From the NCBI GenBank assembly GCA_035606665.1, contig DATNEY010000026.1, forward strand, positions 186,001 to 250,000: DNA of 64,000 nt. The letters are read 5' to 3'. Below the pieces are notes generated by a model. It was not told the origin of the DNA. It worked only from the letters and a program-made list of their open reading frames with translations, and did no database searches. This DNA comes from DASUGC01 sp035606665. Lineage in GTDB: Bacteria; Acidobacteriota; Vicinamibacteria; Vicinamibacterales; SCN-69-37. The position numbers were made by a program, and so were the translations under genes. Of this stretch, positions 48,999 to 57,594 are shown in pieces; the first letter of the stretch is position 1, and each line of letters opens with the position of its first letter.

Positions 48999-50483
48999 GT
49001 GCCGATGTTCTGCGGGTCCTGCGGTACCGCCAATCCCGACACGAACAGATTCTGTCGGAGCTGCGGCCGTTCCCTCGCCGCTGATTTCGCCGCAGCCCCG
49101 GCCGACGCGCTCGACGCTCGCGCGACCGTCATGGGCCTGCGCGCGGGCCAGATACTGAGCGATCGCCACGTGCTGGAGCGACTGCTCGGCCGAGGCGGAA
49201 TGGGCGAGGTGTGGCTCGCGCGTGACCGGACGTTGGACCTGCCGGTCGCGATCAAAGTCGTGAGCGAACTGCTCGCGCGCGATGCGCAGGCGATGGCGCG
49301 GCTGCGCGTCGAGGCGCGGACAACCATTCCCCTCCACCACCCCCGCATTGTCCGGGTCAATCACTTTGAAAACCAGGGGCCGGTGACGTTCCTGGTGATG
49401 GAGTACATCGAGGGCGAGACGCTCGCCCAACGGCTGGCGCGAGAAAGGCAACTGCCCGAAGTTGACGCCCGTCGGATCGGACTGGCGGTGACCGAAGCGT
49501 TGGCTTACGCGCACGAACACCGTGTGTTGCATCGGGACATCAAGCCGGCGAACGTACTGCTCGGCGTAGATGGAGCGGTCAAGCTCGCGGACTTCGGGAT
49601 TGCTCGTGCTGCTACGGATTCGCTGTCGCGACTGACGGGGTTGCAGACGTCGGGGACACTGCTCTATATGGCGCCGGAGGTCGTCGAAGGCGAACCGCCC
49701 CTGCCCGCGGCGGACTGGTATTCACTGGGGGCGACATTGTATGAACTCGTGACTGGTATGCCGCCGTTCCATTCCGGCGACCTGACCTATCAGATCCTGC
49801 ACAAGACACCGACGCCGCTCGAGGGCGTTAGCGCCGTTTTTGGGGCACTGGTGGCGACGCTGCTGGCGAAGAACCCGGCCGCGCGGCCGGCGGCGACCGA
49901 GATCCGCGAGACGCTCAGTGGGACGTTCGGGCGCCGGCAGAATCGAGAAGCCCAGGATTCGCAATCGGGGCGCGGCCCTGATGTTGTCATCGAGCATCCC
50001 ATTGACCTCACGCTCGAAGATGCATTCACAGGAACAATCCGTCGCGTCCTGATTCCGCATGAGGGTCGCCAGGACCGCACCGTTGATACGGCGGGGCCCA
50101 CGAGCCTGAAGGTGCCCGAATCCACGCGATCGGGAGGTCTTCCGGCTAAGAGTCTTGGCATGCCGACCACGAGTAGGCCGGATGAGCGTGGCGATCTTCA
50201 CGTGACCACGGATGTCGCAGTTCCATCGCTGTCGGACGGCGAATCGCGGCGCGCCCGGCGTATTCGCCGCGCCCTAATCGCAGCGCTGGCGCTCGCTATC
50301 GCAGGCGGCTCCCTCTACTGGTTCTACGGACGTCAACTGTTGGCGAGCGAACTGGAGTACACGCTGCCCCAGCGCGCCCAACAGCGGATGCCGCAGGTCG
50401 CGCCGGCGATCGGGATGCCGACGGATGCCGAACTTGAGGCCTATTTTAGGGAAATGCTGGGGATGGAAGTGGGACGGAATTAG
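48999..50483 (+). CDS. Zinc-ribbon Ser/Thr protein kinase with DnaJ-C-like segment and TM helix
   Basis: 494 residues from GTG 48999 (ATG 49005 also possible). A zinc ribbon (Cys5, 8, 19, 22) precedes a complete kinase domain (GRGGMGEVW, VAIKVV, HRDIKPANVL, DFGIARA, MAPEVVEG), closely similar to the kinase at 31177-33609. After it comes VVIEHPIDLTLEDAFTGTIR, matching the start of the DnaJ/CbpA C-terminal substrate-binding domain, and 100 residues later GDLHVTTDVAVPSLS, matching its end (GDLYV.V.V..P). The middle of that domain is missing or very divergent. One membrane helix (LIAALALAIAGGSLYWFYG) and a short outside tail end the protein. Confidence 0.85.
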   Translation: MPMFCGSCGTANPDTNRFCRSCGRSLAADFAAAPADALDARATVMGLRAGQILSDRHVLERLLGRGGMGEVWLARDRTLDLPVAIKVVSELLARDAQAMARLRVEARTTIPLHHPRIVRVNHFENQGPVTFLVMEYIEGETLAQRLARERQLPEVDARRIGLAVTEALAYAHEHRVLHRDIKPANVLLGVDGAVKLADFGIARAATDSLSRLTGLQTSGTLLYMAPEVVEGEPPLPAADWYSLGATLYELVTGMPPFHSGDLTYQILHKTPTPLEGVSAVFGALVATLLAKNPAARPAATEIRETLSGTFGRRQNREAQDSQSGRGPDVVIEHPIDLTLEDAFTGTIRRVLIPHEGRQDRTVDTAGPTSLKVPESTRSGGLPAKSLGMPTTSRPDERGDLHVTTDVAVPSLSDGESRRARRIRRALIAALALAIAGGSLYWFYGRQLLASELEYTLPQRAQQRMPQVAPAIGMPTDAELEAYFREMLGMEVGRN

Positions 50484-50607
50484 GTGTCGTCAGAGGGCAA
50501 TAGTGTTCAGGCCTCACGATACCGGCGCGCCAATTGAATCCGCTCCCTCGGACTTGGCCCCGCCCCGGCCGTCGAACCGTTAGCGAATCGGCTCAGAATG
50601 TAAATAC

Positions 50608-50635
50608 TTGACAGGGTAATAGAGTCCAATAGAAT
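50608..50635 (+). promoter_or_regulatory. Promoter, TTGACA-GGGTAA type (copy 2), of the Vps4/subtilase operon
   Basis: TTGACA at 50608-50613, a 16-base spacer beginning gggtaatagag, and TAGAAT at 50630-50635, followed by aaggg and GTG 50659. It is nearly the same as the promoter at 46142-46169. Confidence 0.8.
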
Positions 50636-50658
50636 ACCCACAGATAAGGGCTTACCAG

Positions 50659-51798
50659 GTGCACTTCTTTCTCGATCAATACATGCGCAACCGCGACCAG
50701 GGCGTTGACTACCTGAAGGTTGGTGACGGCACCCAGGCCCGGTACCACCTCCTCCAAGCGGCCCGATTCCTCCTCGAATCGGCCAAGCGATCGGAGCCCG
50801 CGCTGGCGAGGGTCCGGCGAGATAAGGCCGTTGAACTGCGAGAACTCGCGCTGAGTGTCCCTGAGAAGCCTCATACGCAACCCGCGCCCGTCCGTCAGCC
50901 CGGCGCGCTTGCCGACCCGCCGGCCCCTGGGGCCAAAGCCAACGAGGAAGGACTGACCGACGAGGCCAAATGGCTTCTATCGGAGAAGCCCAATATCCGT
51001 TTCTCGCAGATCGCTGGACTCGATGACGTGAAGCAGGCAATCGACCTGCGCCTGGTCTACCCATTCCGCCATCCGGAAGTCGCCGAGCGTTTCAAGAAGC
51101 GGGCGGGCGGCGGGTTGCTCCTGTATGGCCCGCCCGGCACGGGCAAGACAATGATCGGCAAGGCCGTGGCCGCTGAATTGGACGCGCAGTTCCTGAGCGT
51201 GAAGTGCTCGAGCATCATGTCGCAGTGGGTGGGCGTCGCCGAACGCAACATCGCGAAGCTGTTCGACGTCGCCCGGCGCTACCCCCTGTCAGTCGTGTTC
51301 CTCGATGAAACCGAAGCGCTCGTGGGCAAGCGCGGCGGCCATTCGACTGTGATGAACCGCGTCATTCCGGAGTTTCTTTCCCAGATCGATGGTGTGGATG
51401 CGGCGAAGAACGCCATCCTGCTCCTCGGCGCCACGAACCGCCCCTGGGACATGGATGAAGCCGCGTTGCGCACAGGCCGATTCGGGGAGAAATTCTACGT
51501 CGATCTGCCGAACGCTGCGGCGCGCGAGCAGATCCTGCACTTCAATCTCGATGAGATCCCGATGGGCGGTGGCATCGATTTCAAAATGCTCGCCGCCGCC
51601 ACGGACGGCTTCAGCGGTGCGGACATCGTCGGCGTTTGCCGCACGGCGACGGATTATCCCTTCCAGAGGCAGATTCGATCCGGTGCCGAAACGGTGCTGC
51701 TGCAGGAAGATCTAGACCGCGCACGCAAAGCAACCAAGCCCTCGGTCACACCGGCGATGATTGCCCGATACCGGCGCTTTGCGGAGACGTCATCGTGA
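50659..51798 (+). CDS. Vps4/katanin-like AAA ATPase with helical (MIT-like) N-terminus
   Basis: 379 residues from GTG 50659 with AAGGG eight bases upstream. Residues 1-70 are an Ala/Arg-rich helical region (QGVDYLKVGDGTQARYHLLQ, RFLLESAKRSEP), the size and place of an MIT domain. The AAA module has IRFSQIAGLDDVKQAIDLRL, Walker A GPPGTGKT (157-164), pore-loop region MSQWVGVAERNIAKLF, Walker B VVFLDETEAL (216-217 DE), sensor-1 GATNRPWDMD, RTGRFGEKFYV with the likely arginine finger, and GFSGADIVGVCR. This is the single-AAA meiotic clade (Vps4, spastin, katanin). First gene of a nine-gene operon. Confidence 0.88.
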   Translation: MHFFLDQYMRNRDQGVDYLKVGDGTQARYHLLQAARFLLESAKRSEPALARVRRDKAVELRELALSVPEKPHTQPAPVRQPGALADPPAPGAKANEEGLTDEAKWLLSEKPNIRFSQIAGLDDVKQAIDLRLVYPFRHPEVAERFKKRAGGGLLLYGPPGTGKTMIGKAVAAELDAQFLSVKCSSIMSQWVGVAERNIAKLFDVARRYPLSVVFLDETEALVGKRGGHSTVMNRVIPEFLSQIDGVDAAKNAILLLGATNRPWDMDEAALRTGRFGEKFYVDLPNAAAREQILHFNLDEIPMGGGIDFKMLAAATDGFSGADIVGVCRTATDYPFQRQIRSGAETVLLQEDLDRARKATKPSVTPAMIARYRRFAETSS

Positions 51799-52385
51799 CC
51801 GCTTTGCGCGATCGACATCTGACCGCCGTGGCGGGCCGCCTCGCACACCTGCTTTGTGGCGCCGATGATCCGGCCGTGTTCATCGGCGTCCCCGGCGCGC
51901 TGGCCGGCGAAATCGGCCGACTGTTCGACCTGCGGCTGTTGCGGCGGGCGGAGGGCGACGGGCCGAAGTTGTCTTATCGCGATGTGGTGGCGACGTGCGC
52001 GATGCCAGCCCGACCTGTTGCGATCGAACGATTGGACGACGCGCCGCTGATCCTCCTTGACGGTTTGAGCGGGCCAGCGACGCTCGCCACCGCGCCGAGA
52101 CTCGCTCTGCCGGACACGACGATCACCATCGACGTCGAGGCTCTCCTGCGCCAGCCGGTGCTGCGGTTCTACGTTCGCACAGACGCGCCGCAGCAGTTCA
52201 GCGACGCGATTCGCGCGGAACTGCCGCCGTCTGAGGTCGAGTCGATTCGGCCGATGGCCATCGGCGGAGGTCTGGCGCTGGTGGCGTCCTTTAACGCCGC
52301 CCGCCGGGCCCTGGCGCGGCCGGAAGTTCAGGCGTGGCAGGTGCCGGGCGAGATCGCGCTCAGCACGCCAGCGGAGTCCCGATGA
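51795..52385 (+). CDS. Protein of unknown function between the AAA ATPase and the subtilase
   Basis: 196 residues from GTG 51795, overlapping the AAA stop (GTGA); its stop overlaps the subtilase start (ATGA). Alpha-beta character: HLTAVAGRLAHLLCGADDPA, VFIGVPGALAGEIGRLFDLR, PLILLDGLSGPATL, RFYVRTDAPQQFSDAIRAEL, GGGLALVASFNAARRALARP. No membrane helix, no metal motif, no catalytic signature that I recognise. The tight coupling implies a stoichiometric partner of one of its neighbours, possibly an adaptor or an inhibitor of the subtilase. Confidence 0.65.
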   Translation: MTALRDRHLTAVAGRLAHLLCGADDPAVFIGVPGALAGEIGRLFDLRLLRRAEGDGPKLSYRDVVATCAMPARPVAIERLDDAPLILLDGLSGPATLATAPRLALPDTTITIDVEALLRQPVLRFYVRTDAPQQFSDAIRAELPPSEVESIRPMAIGGGLALVASFNAARRALARPEVQAWQVPGEIALSTPAESR

Positions 52386-55060
52386 AGGCGAGCGCGAAGC
52401 TCCATCCGTTTCTCCTGACGTCACTGCCAGAACGCCGAACGGCGCTGCTGCGGCAGTACGCCGAGCGCCTGGTGACGTTCGAGTTGACGAACGAACGCGT
52501 CGAGGAACACCACTATGACGAGGCGCAGCGGCTCCGGCTGCACCGCGTCATCGAGCGTCAGGTCCAGCGCGGTTCGCTGCGCGAGAGGTACGCCGCCGTG
52601 CTCGGTGCCGTCGCCGATGGCGCCACGGACCGAGCGGCCGCGACGATCCGCCTCAGCCAACTTCTGGACGAGGACGCTTCGGGGATCGCCGCGCGAGACA
52701 CCGTCTCGCTCGATGACCTGGTCCGAGACTACGCCGCGGTTCTTCCTAAGGACAACTGGCCCAATCTCCTCTGCATGGCGTCGTCACGCGGCGATATCGA
52801 GGTGCTCGAGTCGGAACTGAAGAGCCGTGGGCTCGACGTGCGCCGGTCGCGCTTAACGGGCTTCGGCATTCTGCATGTGGCATGTCCGCCCGAAGTCGCG
52901 GCGGCCACGCGCATCGCCGAAATGGGCCGGGTCGCCTGCCTGGCGGACGGCGCGTCGCCAGTCCTGTCCCCGGAACCGGTGCCGACTGTTTCCGAAATGG
53001 TGGAAATGCGCGCCGCAATTGGCCTGACGCGCGAAATGCAGGATGCCGATCAGGGTCTGGCCACCATTGCTGTGCTCGACACCGGCCTCGACGTCAGCCA
53101 TCCGGCGTTCGCTCGACTGGCGCGCTCCGACTACCGCAATTTCACCTCGTGGCCCCCGGCCGACGAGGAAGGGCACGGTACGCACGTGGCCTCCATCGCC
53201 GCTGGCGACGGTGCGTTCGCCGGCCATGAGTACAGCGGCGTCGCGCCGAAGTGCCGGCTCATCGCCGGCAAAGTCGTGCATGGCCACGGCGTCGGCTCGC
53301 TCGAACAGATTCTGGACGGCATGGCGTGGGCCGTGTTCGATGAGCGGGCGGACGTGCTGTCGCTGTCTATCGCCGAGGAGCGCACTCCTGCCAACGGTCA
53401 GTCGATCTGGAGCCGTGCCTGTGACGAAGCGTTTCACCAGGGCACGATCGTGTGCGTGGCGGCGGGCAATCTGCGGCAGACGCCCGCGTACCCCGGCACT
53501 GTGGTGGTGCCGGGCGACGCTGCCACGGCCGTGACGGTCGGTGCCGTTGACAAGGCCGGCCGGCTGGCCCCGTTCTCGGCGCAGGGAAGCGACGACCCGC
53601 ACTCGCCTTTGTACCGGCGGCCAACTTGCGTCGCGCCCGGCGTGAACATAACGGCGGCGCGCTCCACGGCGAGCCAGGAAGGCGCCGGCCTCCTCGTGAG
53701 CTACTCGGGCACGAGCATGGCGGCACCGGCCGTTGCAGGTTGTCTCGCTTTGCTCAAGTCGCGCGCGCGATTTCTTGGCTGGGAGATTCCTCCCGCGGAA
53801 TTGCTCGACATCTTCTATTCAACGTGCCGGCCGCTCGACTCTGAGAGTGGTGAACCCTACAGCCCCAACTTTGAGGTTGGACGCGGGCTGGTTGACATGA
53901 CGCCCGCGATGGAAAAATTGGAGCAGTACGCGGCGGCAGCGGTGGGAATGGGCAGGCCACCCGTGACATCGACCAGAGACAGAATTGAAATCGAGGGTGG
54001 GCAAACGCCGCCGACCGCAGTTCCGACGGCTTCCACGACTGGGCAAGTGGCACCACGCCACCAGGATGTTGTGCGCGAAGCCTACGCGCAAAACACCTGC
54101 TACGCTTGCGGCCGCCGCTACCTGACCGAGGTCGGGACCTTCTCGGAGGCTTGGAAGTGCCGGACGTGCGGGGCGCCGATCTGCGGCGTGTGTTGGGCGA
54201 TTGGGCGGCGGGCCTGCGAGCCGCATGAGGCGCCAGGCGTTGCGCCGGGGCCACCGCCGCTGGCGGCGGTTGTCCCGCCCGGCATCGCCCAGCCGGCGCG
54301 AGCGTTATCAGGAGACCGACCGATGTCCAAGGAACTGTCGAATCCATGTGCGATTGCCGACGACGCCGTGATAGCGGGGCAGCGATTCTTCGATCGCTTT
54401 GATCAGCGGGCCGCGCGCGTGGAGGAACTGGTGAATCCAGTGACGGCGAAGGCCGTCCGGAAATCCGATCCTTTCCATCAGACGCCGCTACGAAAATTCG
54501 GGGCTGTTAGCCGCTACAACTTCACTGGAGGCATCAGAGTCTCGCGCCTCGATCTGACGCATTCCAGTCTGTCGCTGATCGCGGTGCGGGTCGGCGAAGG
54601 CGGATTGCAGGCGAAAGACGGTCGGTGCGAGCCGAGCACGGAGTTGCTGCGTAGCTTGCCCCAGGAACTGGACTTCAAGGATGGCGGCTACTACGTGGTG
54701 GGTGTGTTCAGCCCGGTCGGATGGCCAGCGACGTGGACCAATTTCGACCACGTCAGCGCGAACTTCGAGGTGCACCTGGTTGAATGCCGCGACGGACGGT
54801 GGCAGGTGCATGGATCGGACACGGAGTTTCGCACCCTGTTTGATCCGCGGTCTGACAAGGAACTTCTGGCCGGGTTGATGTCGGCGCTGCAGGGCGAGGC
54901 GCGTCTCGTGATCCCCGGCGATCAGGTGAGCCTGGACGAGTTCTCTGCGGCGCACGGGATCGCGCCCGAGTTGGTCTCGAAGACACTGGCGGTCCAGGAT
55001 CTCGGCTACCAGGTAATTTCACAAAAGGGGCGCTCGGTGATCCAGCGCCGCCATCGCTGA
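52382..55060 (+). CDS. Subtilisin-like (S8) serine protease with zinc-binding insert and extra C-terminal domain
   Basis: 892 residues from ATG 52382 (ATGA overlap). The N-terminal 210 residues are helical and pro-domain-like (VLPKDNWPNLLCMASSRGDI, ILHVACPPEVAA). Catalytic domain: Asp233 in IAVLDTGLDVSHP, His265 in EEGHGTHVASIAAG, Asn363 in VAAGNLRQ, Ser445 in YSGTSMAAPAVAG. Then comes a linker with a Cys-rich zinc module (CYACGRRY, CRTCGAPICGVCWAIGRRAC) and about 240 residues ending in an unrecognised domain. No signal peptide, so it should act in the cytosol beside the Vps4 and ESCRT-like proteins. A role in cutting an ESCRT-like subunit or an anchor is inference. Confidence 0.9.
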   Translation: MKASAKLHPFLLTSLPERRTALLRQYAERLVTFELTNERVEEHHYDEAQRLRLHRVIERQVQRGSLRERYAAVLGAVADGATDRAAATIRLSQLLDEDASGIAARDTVSLDDLVRDYAAVLPKDNWPNLLCMASSRGDIEVLESELKSRGLDVRRSRLTGFGILHVACPPEVAAATRIAEMGRVACLADGASPVLSPEPVPTVSEMVEMRAAIGLTREMQDADQGLATIAVLDTGLDVSHPAFARLARSDYRNFTSWPPADEEGHGTHVASIAAGDGAFAGHEYSGVAPKCRLIAGKVVHGHGVGSLEQILDGMAWAVFDERADVLSLSIAEERTPANGQSIWSRACDEAFHQGTIVCVAAGNLRQTPAYPGTVVVPGDAATAVTVGAVDKAGRLAPFSAQGSDDPHSPLYRRPTCVAPGVNITAARSTASQEGAGLLVSYSGTSMAAPAVAGCLALLKSRARFLGWEIPPAELLDIFYSTCRPLDSESGEPYSPNFEVGRGLVDMTPAMEKLEQYAAAAVGMGRPPVTSTRDRIEIEGGQTPPTAVPTASTTGQVAPRHQDVVREAYAQNTCYACGRRYLTEVGTFSEAWKCRTCGAPICGVCWAIGRRACEPHEAPGVAPGPPPLAAVVPPGIAQPARALSGDRPMSKELSNPCAIADDAVIAGQRFFDRFDQRAARVEELVNPVTAKAVRKSDPFHQTPLRKFGAVSRYNFTGGIRVSRLDLTHSSLSLIAVRVGEGGLQAKDGRCEPSTELLRSLPQELDFKDGGYYVVGVFSPVGWPATWTNFDHVSANFEVHLVECRDGRWQVHGSDTEFRTLFDPRSDKELLAGLMSALQGEARLVIPGDQVSLDEFSAAHGIAPELVSKTLAVQDLGYQVISQKGRSVIQRRHR

Positions 55061-55069
55061 GGGGATGCC

Positions 55070-55690
55070 ATGAAGCTGCTCGATCGGCTCAAAAAGATCT
55101 TTCAGCGCGCGTCGGTTCCCGAGGACGCGCGGCGCGTCTACGCCGAGTCTCGGTCAACGGAGGAGCTGGTCGCCGGGCTCGAGCGCCTATTCGGCACCAA
55201 CCGCATGGAATACGACCGGCTGTATACCGAATTGGCCGCCGTGTCGAAGGCCATCGCCGCGCAGAAGGACAAAGTCAGGTCGGGCGGCTTGAGCGCGATC
55301 GAGGAAGACGTGACTCTGGATGACATTGAGATTCGACAGGAACACCAGGCAAGGCTGAGAGGCCGCTTGTCCGTGCTGAAGGGCAACCTGCTCCTGCACC
55401 AGCGCCTGATCGGCACCGTCCAGGACGCCCAGGTCCGTGAAATGCGCGGCATCAGCGAGGAAGACGTTGATGCCATTGTCGAAGCCGCGCAGGATGCAGT
55501 TGCGTCATACGAGCGCGACATGAAAGCGGGCGAGGCGGCCGAGGCGTCGCCGGTCGAGGATGAGGCAGCCGAAGCGGCGCGGCGCGTCGAACGACGCCGG
55601 AAGCTCCTCGGCGAGGATCCCGTTGCCGCCGCGGAGCCTGCCGCTGTGCCGCGGCAGACGAAGGCTGACCGATCTCAGGAACCCGAATAG
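55070..55690 (+). CDS. Coiled-coil protein, divergent ESCRT-III-like candidate
   Basis: 206 residues. It starts with an amphipathic basic helix (MKLLDRLKKIFQRASV) like those of the two other ESCRT-III-like proteins. Helical segments follow (STEELVAGLERLFGTNRMEY, LYTELAAVSKAIAAQKDKVR, HQARLRGRLSVLKGNLLLHQ, VDAIVEAAQDAVASYERDMK), then an acidic, Ala-rich tail with a basic end. Size, N-terminal membrane-binding-type helix, helical hairpin and acidic tail fit ESCRT-III, but I cannot see a Snf7 motif. The gene is placed directly before the next ESCRT-III-like gene in the Vps4 operon. Alternatives: a generic coiled-coil adaptor. Confidence 0.6.
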   Translation: MKLLDRLKKIFQRASVPEDARRVYAESRSTEELVAGLERLFGTNRMEYDRLYTELAAVSKAIAAQKDKVRSGGLSAIEEDVTLDDIEIRQEHQARLRGRLSVLKGNLLLHQRLIGTVQDAQVREMRGISEEDVDAIVEAAQDAVASYERDMKAGEAAEASPVEDEAAEAARRVERRRKLLGEDPVAAAEPAAVPRQTKADRSQEPE

Positions 55691-55717
55691 ATCTCATTGA
55701 TGAGGGAGATGACGCTG

Positions 55718-56344
55718 ATGGTCATGGACATCTGGAACAAGCTGTTTAAGAAGACGCCGAACGTGTCGGACTTGCGCGTGCAGTTCAAGGAAATCGAGCG
55801 CGAGCAGAAGAAGAAGCGCCGCGATCTAGAAATGGCTGAGGTGGCCAAGACTGCGAAACTCCGCGAGGCCGTGAAAGCCAAGAAGGACGGCAAGAGCGAG
55901 CTGCAGCGCGATATCTTCCGCGAATTGCGGCAGATGGAAATCAACCGCGGCCACATGGACACCGAATTGCGCCAATTGTCGCTGTCGAAGACGGCGCTGA
56001 CGCGGTTCATACGCCAGATCGAACGGCTCGAGAAGCGCAAGGATCGAAAGAGCCTGCAGAGCATCATCCTCCGATTCAAGGAGAGCGACCTGCAAGCCAT
56101 CATCAGCAAGGCTGAAGTGGACGACGACACGTTCAACGACGTGCTCGAAGAGATCCTCGGCGACGAAGAACTCGAGGTGACGGGCGGCAAGCTGAAGGAG
56201 GACTCGGGGTTCGCTGAGTTCGATCGCGCGCTCGAGCAGATGGTGAGGGCCGAGGAGTCGGGGTCCGAGGATGACGTAGCCAAGATCCAGGCCGAGATCG
56301 ACCGCGCGGTTCGCGCCGACCGCGACACGGACTCCGAGCGGTGA
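55718..56344 (+). CDS. ESCRT-III (Snf7-like) candidate protein preceding a Vps4-like ATPase
   Basis: 208 residues from ATG 55718, behind gaggga; TTG 55697 and ATG 55700 are alternatives. Amphipathic start (MDIWNKLFKKTPN), then a long very basic helix (VQFKEIEREQKKKRRDLEMA, AKTAKLREAVKAKKDGKSEL), helices RDIFRELRQMEINRGHMDTE, LRQLSLSKTALTRFIRQIER, LQAIISKAEVDDDTFNDVLE, and an acidic C-terminus ending in a helix (IQAEIDRAVRADRD) similar in place and sequence to the end of the CHMP2-like protein. Basic N-half and acidic C-half is the charge pattern of ESCRT-III. The stop overlaps the Vps4-like gene start (GTGA), strong evidence for a functional pair. Confidence 0.65.
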   Translation: MVMDIWNKLFKKTPNVSDLRVQFKEIEREQKKKRRDLEMAEVAKTAKLREAVKAKKDGKSELQRDIFRELRQMEINRGHMDTELRQLSLSKTALTRFIRQIERLEKRKDRKSLQSIILRFKESDLQAIISKAEVDDDTFNDVLEEILGDEELEVTGGKLKEDSGFAEFDRALEQMVRAEESGSEDDVAKIQAEIDRAVRADRDTDSER

Positions 56345-57576
56345 AGATCGATCTCAGCGGACCCATCAAGGCGAGCCTGGACAAGGCTGTCGCGGAGGCG
56401 CGCGCGCACCAGCAGGCGGGCCGGCTCAACGAAGCCGCGGCCGCGTTCATCAAGGCGGCGGGATTGATGAACAGCTACGGTGAATACGCGCTCACCCGGA
56501 GCGACGAAGTACGGCGCCGCCTCAAGGCCCGCACGTATTTGCAGGTCGCCGAACAGTTGCGTGCGGGAGGGGGCGGCACAAAGCCGCGGCGGCCCGCGCC
56601 GGCTCCGTCCGGACCAACTGGCTCCAGCGGGGCAGGTCAGCACGAGAGCCAGCCCGACGCCGAGCAGGAGGAGCAGACATCGGCCATCGAAGCCCTGATC
56701 TACCGCAGCCCGGCAACCTGGGATCAGATCGGCGGCCTGGACGAGACGAAGCGCGAAATCAAGTTCGCTTATGGCCTCGCGCTGGCCGCCAAGCCGGAGG
56801 GCGTGGCTTTGCCAGGGTGGCGCCGCATCTTGTTCTATGGCCCGCCGGGCACGGGCAAGACGCTCCTGGCCGCGGCCACGAGCAACGGCCTAAGCGCCAC
56901 CTTCTTCAACGTGAAGGTGGGGAGCCTGTTGTCCAAGTACTTCGGGGAGTCGTCTCGACTGATCTCGACTCTCTTTGACGTGGCGCGGGATCGTGCTGAC
57001 GAGGGGTTTTCAGTCGTGTTCGTCGACGAGATCGAATCGTTGTGCCTGCCGCGCGGCGAAGGTTCCGAAAGCGGCGCAGAGCGGCGCGTGCTGTCCACAC
57101 TGCTGTCCGAACTGGACGGCCTGGCCGACAAAGGCGAGGATCGGTCCGTGCTGACCATCGCGGCGACGAACGCGCCCTGGGACCTCGACGACGCGATTCT
57201 GAGCCGGTTTCAGAAGCGCGTGTTCATCCCGCTTCCCGACGCTGCCGCGAGAAAGCAGATCCTCGGGATCCTGCTAGAGAAGGCCGGTCATCAGCTTGAC
57301 GTGCCCGTGGACGATTTGGTTGCGCGGACCGAGTGGTTCAGCGGGCGCGATCTCGAACGGCTCGCGCATCAGGCGATCAATGTCATGGTGGCCGACTTGA
57401 ACGGATCCGTTCCGGATCTGGTCGATCGCGGCCGAGCGCAGATCGAGGGGTACGAAATCAAGGTCCGGCCGCTCGGCCGGCCGGACTTCGATCGCGCCTT
57501 CGACCGTATCCGGGTGGACGTCGTCCGGCAGAAAGAGCAGGGCCAGCGGTATCGGGAGTTCGAGGCAGCGAACTGA
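56341..57576 (+). CDS. Vps4-like AAA ATPase with MIT-like N-terminal domain
   Basis: 411 residues from GTG 56341. Residues 9-77 form a three-helix pattern typical of MIT domains (LDKAVAEARAHQQAGRLNEA, AAFIKAAGLMNSYGEY, RRRLKARTYLQVAEQLR), followed by a flexible Pro/Gly/Gln linker as in Vps4. AAA motifs: ATWDQIGGLDETKREI, Walker A GPPGTGKT (167-174), pore loop KVGSLLSKYFGESSRLISTL (compare Vps4 SKWMGESEKLV), Walker B VVFVDEIESL (229-230 DE), sensor-1 AATNAPWDLDDAI, RFQKRVFIPLPDAAAR and WFSGRDLERLAHQA. It is closer to Vps4 than the paralogue at 50659. Coupled to the ESCRT-III-like gene upstream. Confidence 0.9.
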   Translation: MKIDLSGPIKASLDKAVAEARAHQQAGRLNEAAAAFIKAAGLMNSYGEYALTRSDEVRRRLKARTYLQVAEQLRAGGGGTKPRRPAPAPSGPTGSSGAGQHESQPDAEQEEQTSAIEALIYRSPATWDQIGGLDETKREIKFAYGLALAAKPEGVALPGWRRILFYGPPGTGKTLLAAATSNGLSATFFNVKVGSLLSKYFGESSRLISTLFDVARDRADEGFSVVFVDEIESLCLPRGEGSESGAERRVLSTLLSELDGLADKGEDRSVLTIAATNAPWDLDDAILSRFQKRVFIPLPDAAARKQILGILLEKAGHQLDVPVDDLVARTEWFSGRDLERLAHQAINVMVADLNGSVPDLVDRGRAQIEGYEIKVRPLGRPDFDRAFDRIRVDVVRQKEQGQRYREFEAAN

Positions 57577-57594
57577 TCGCGAGGGAATCGTCGA

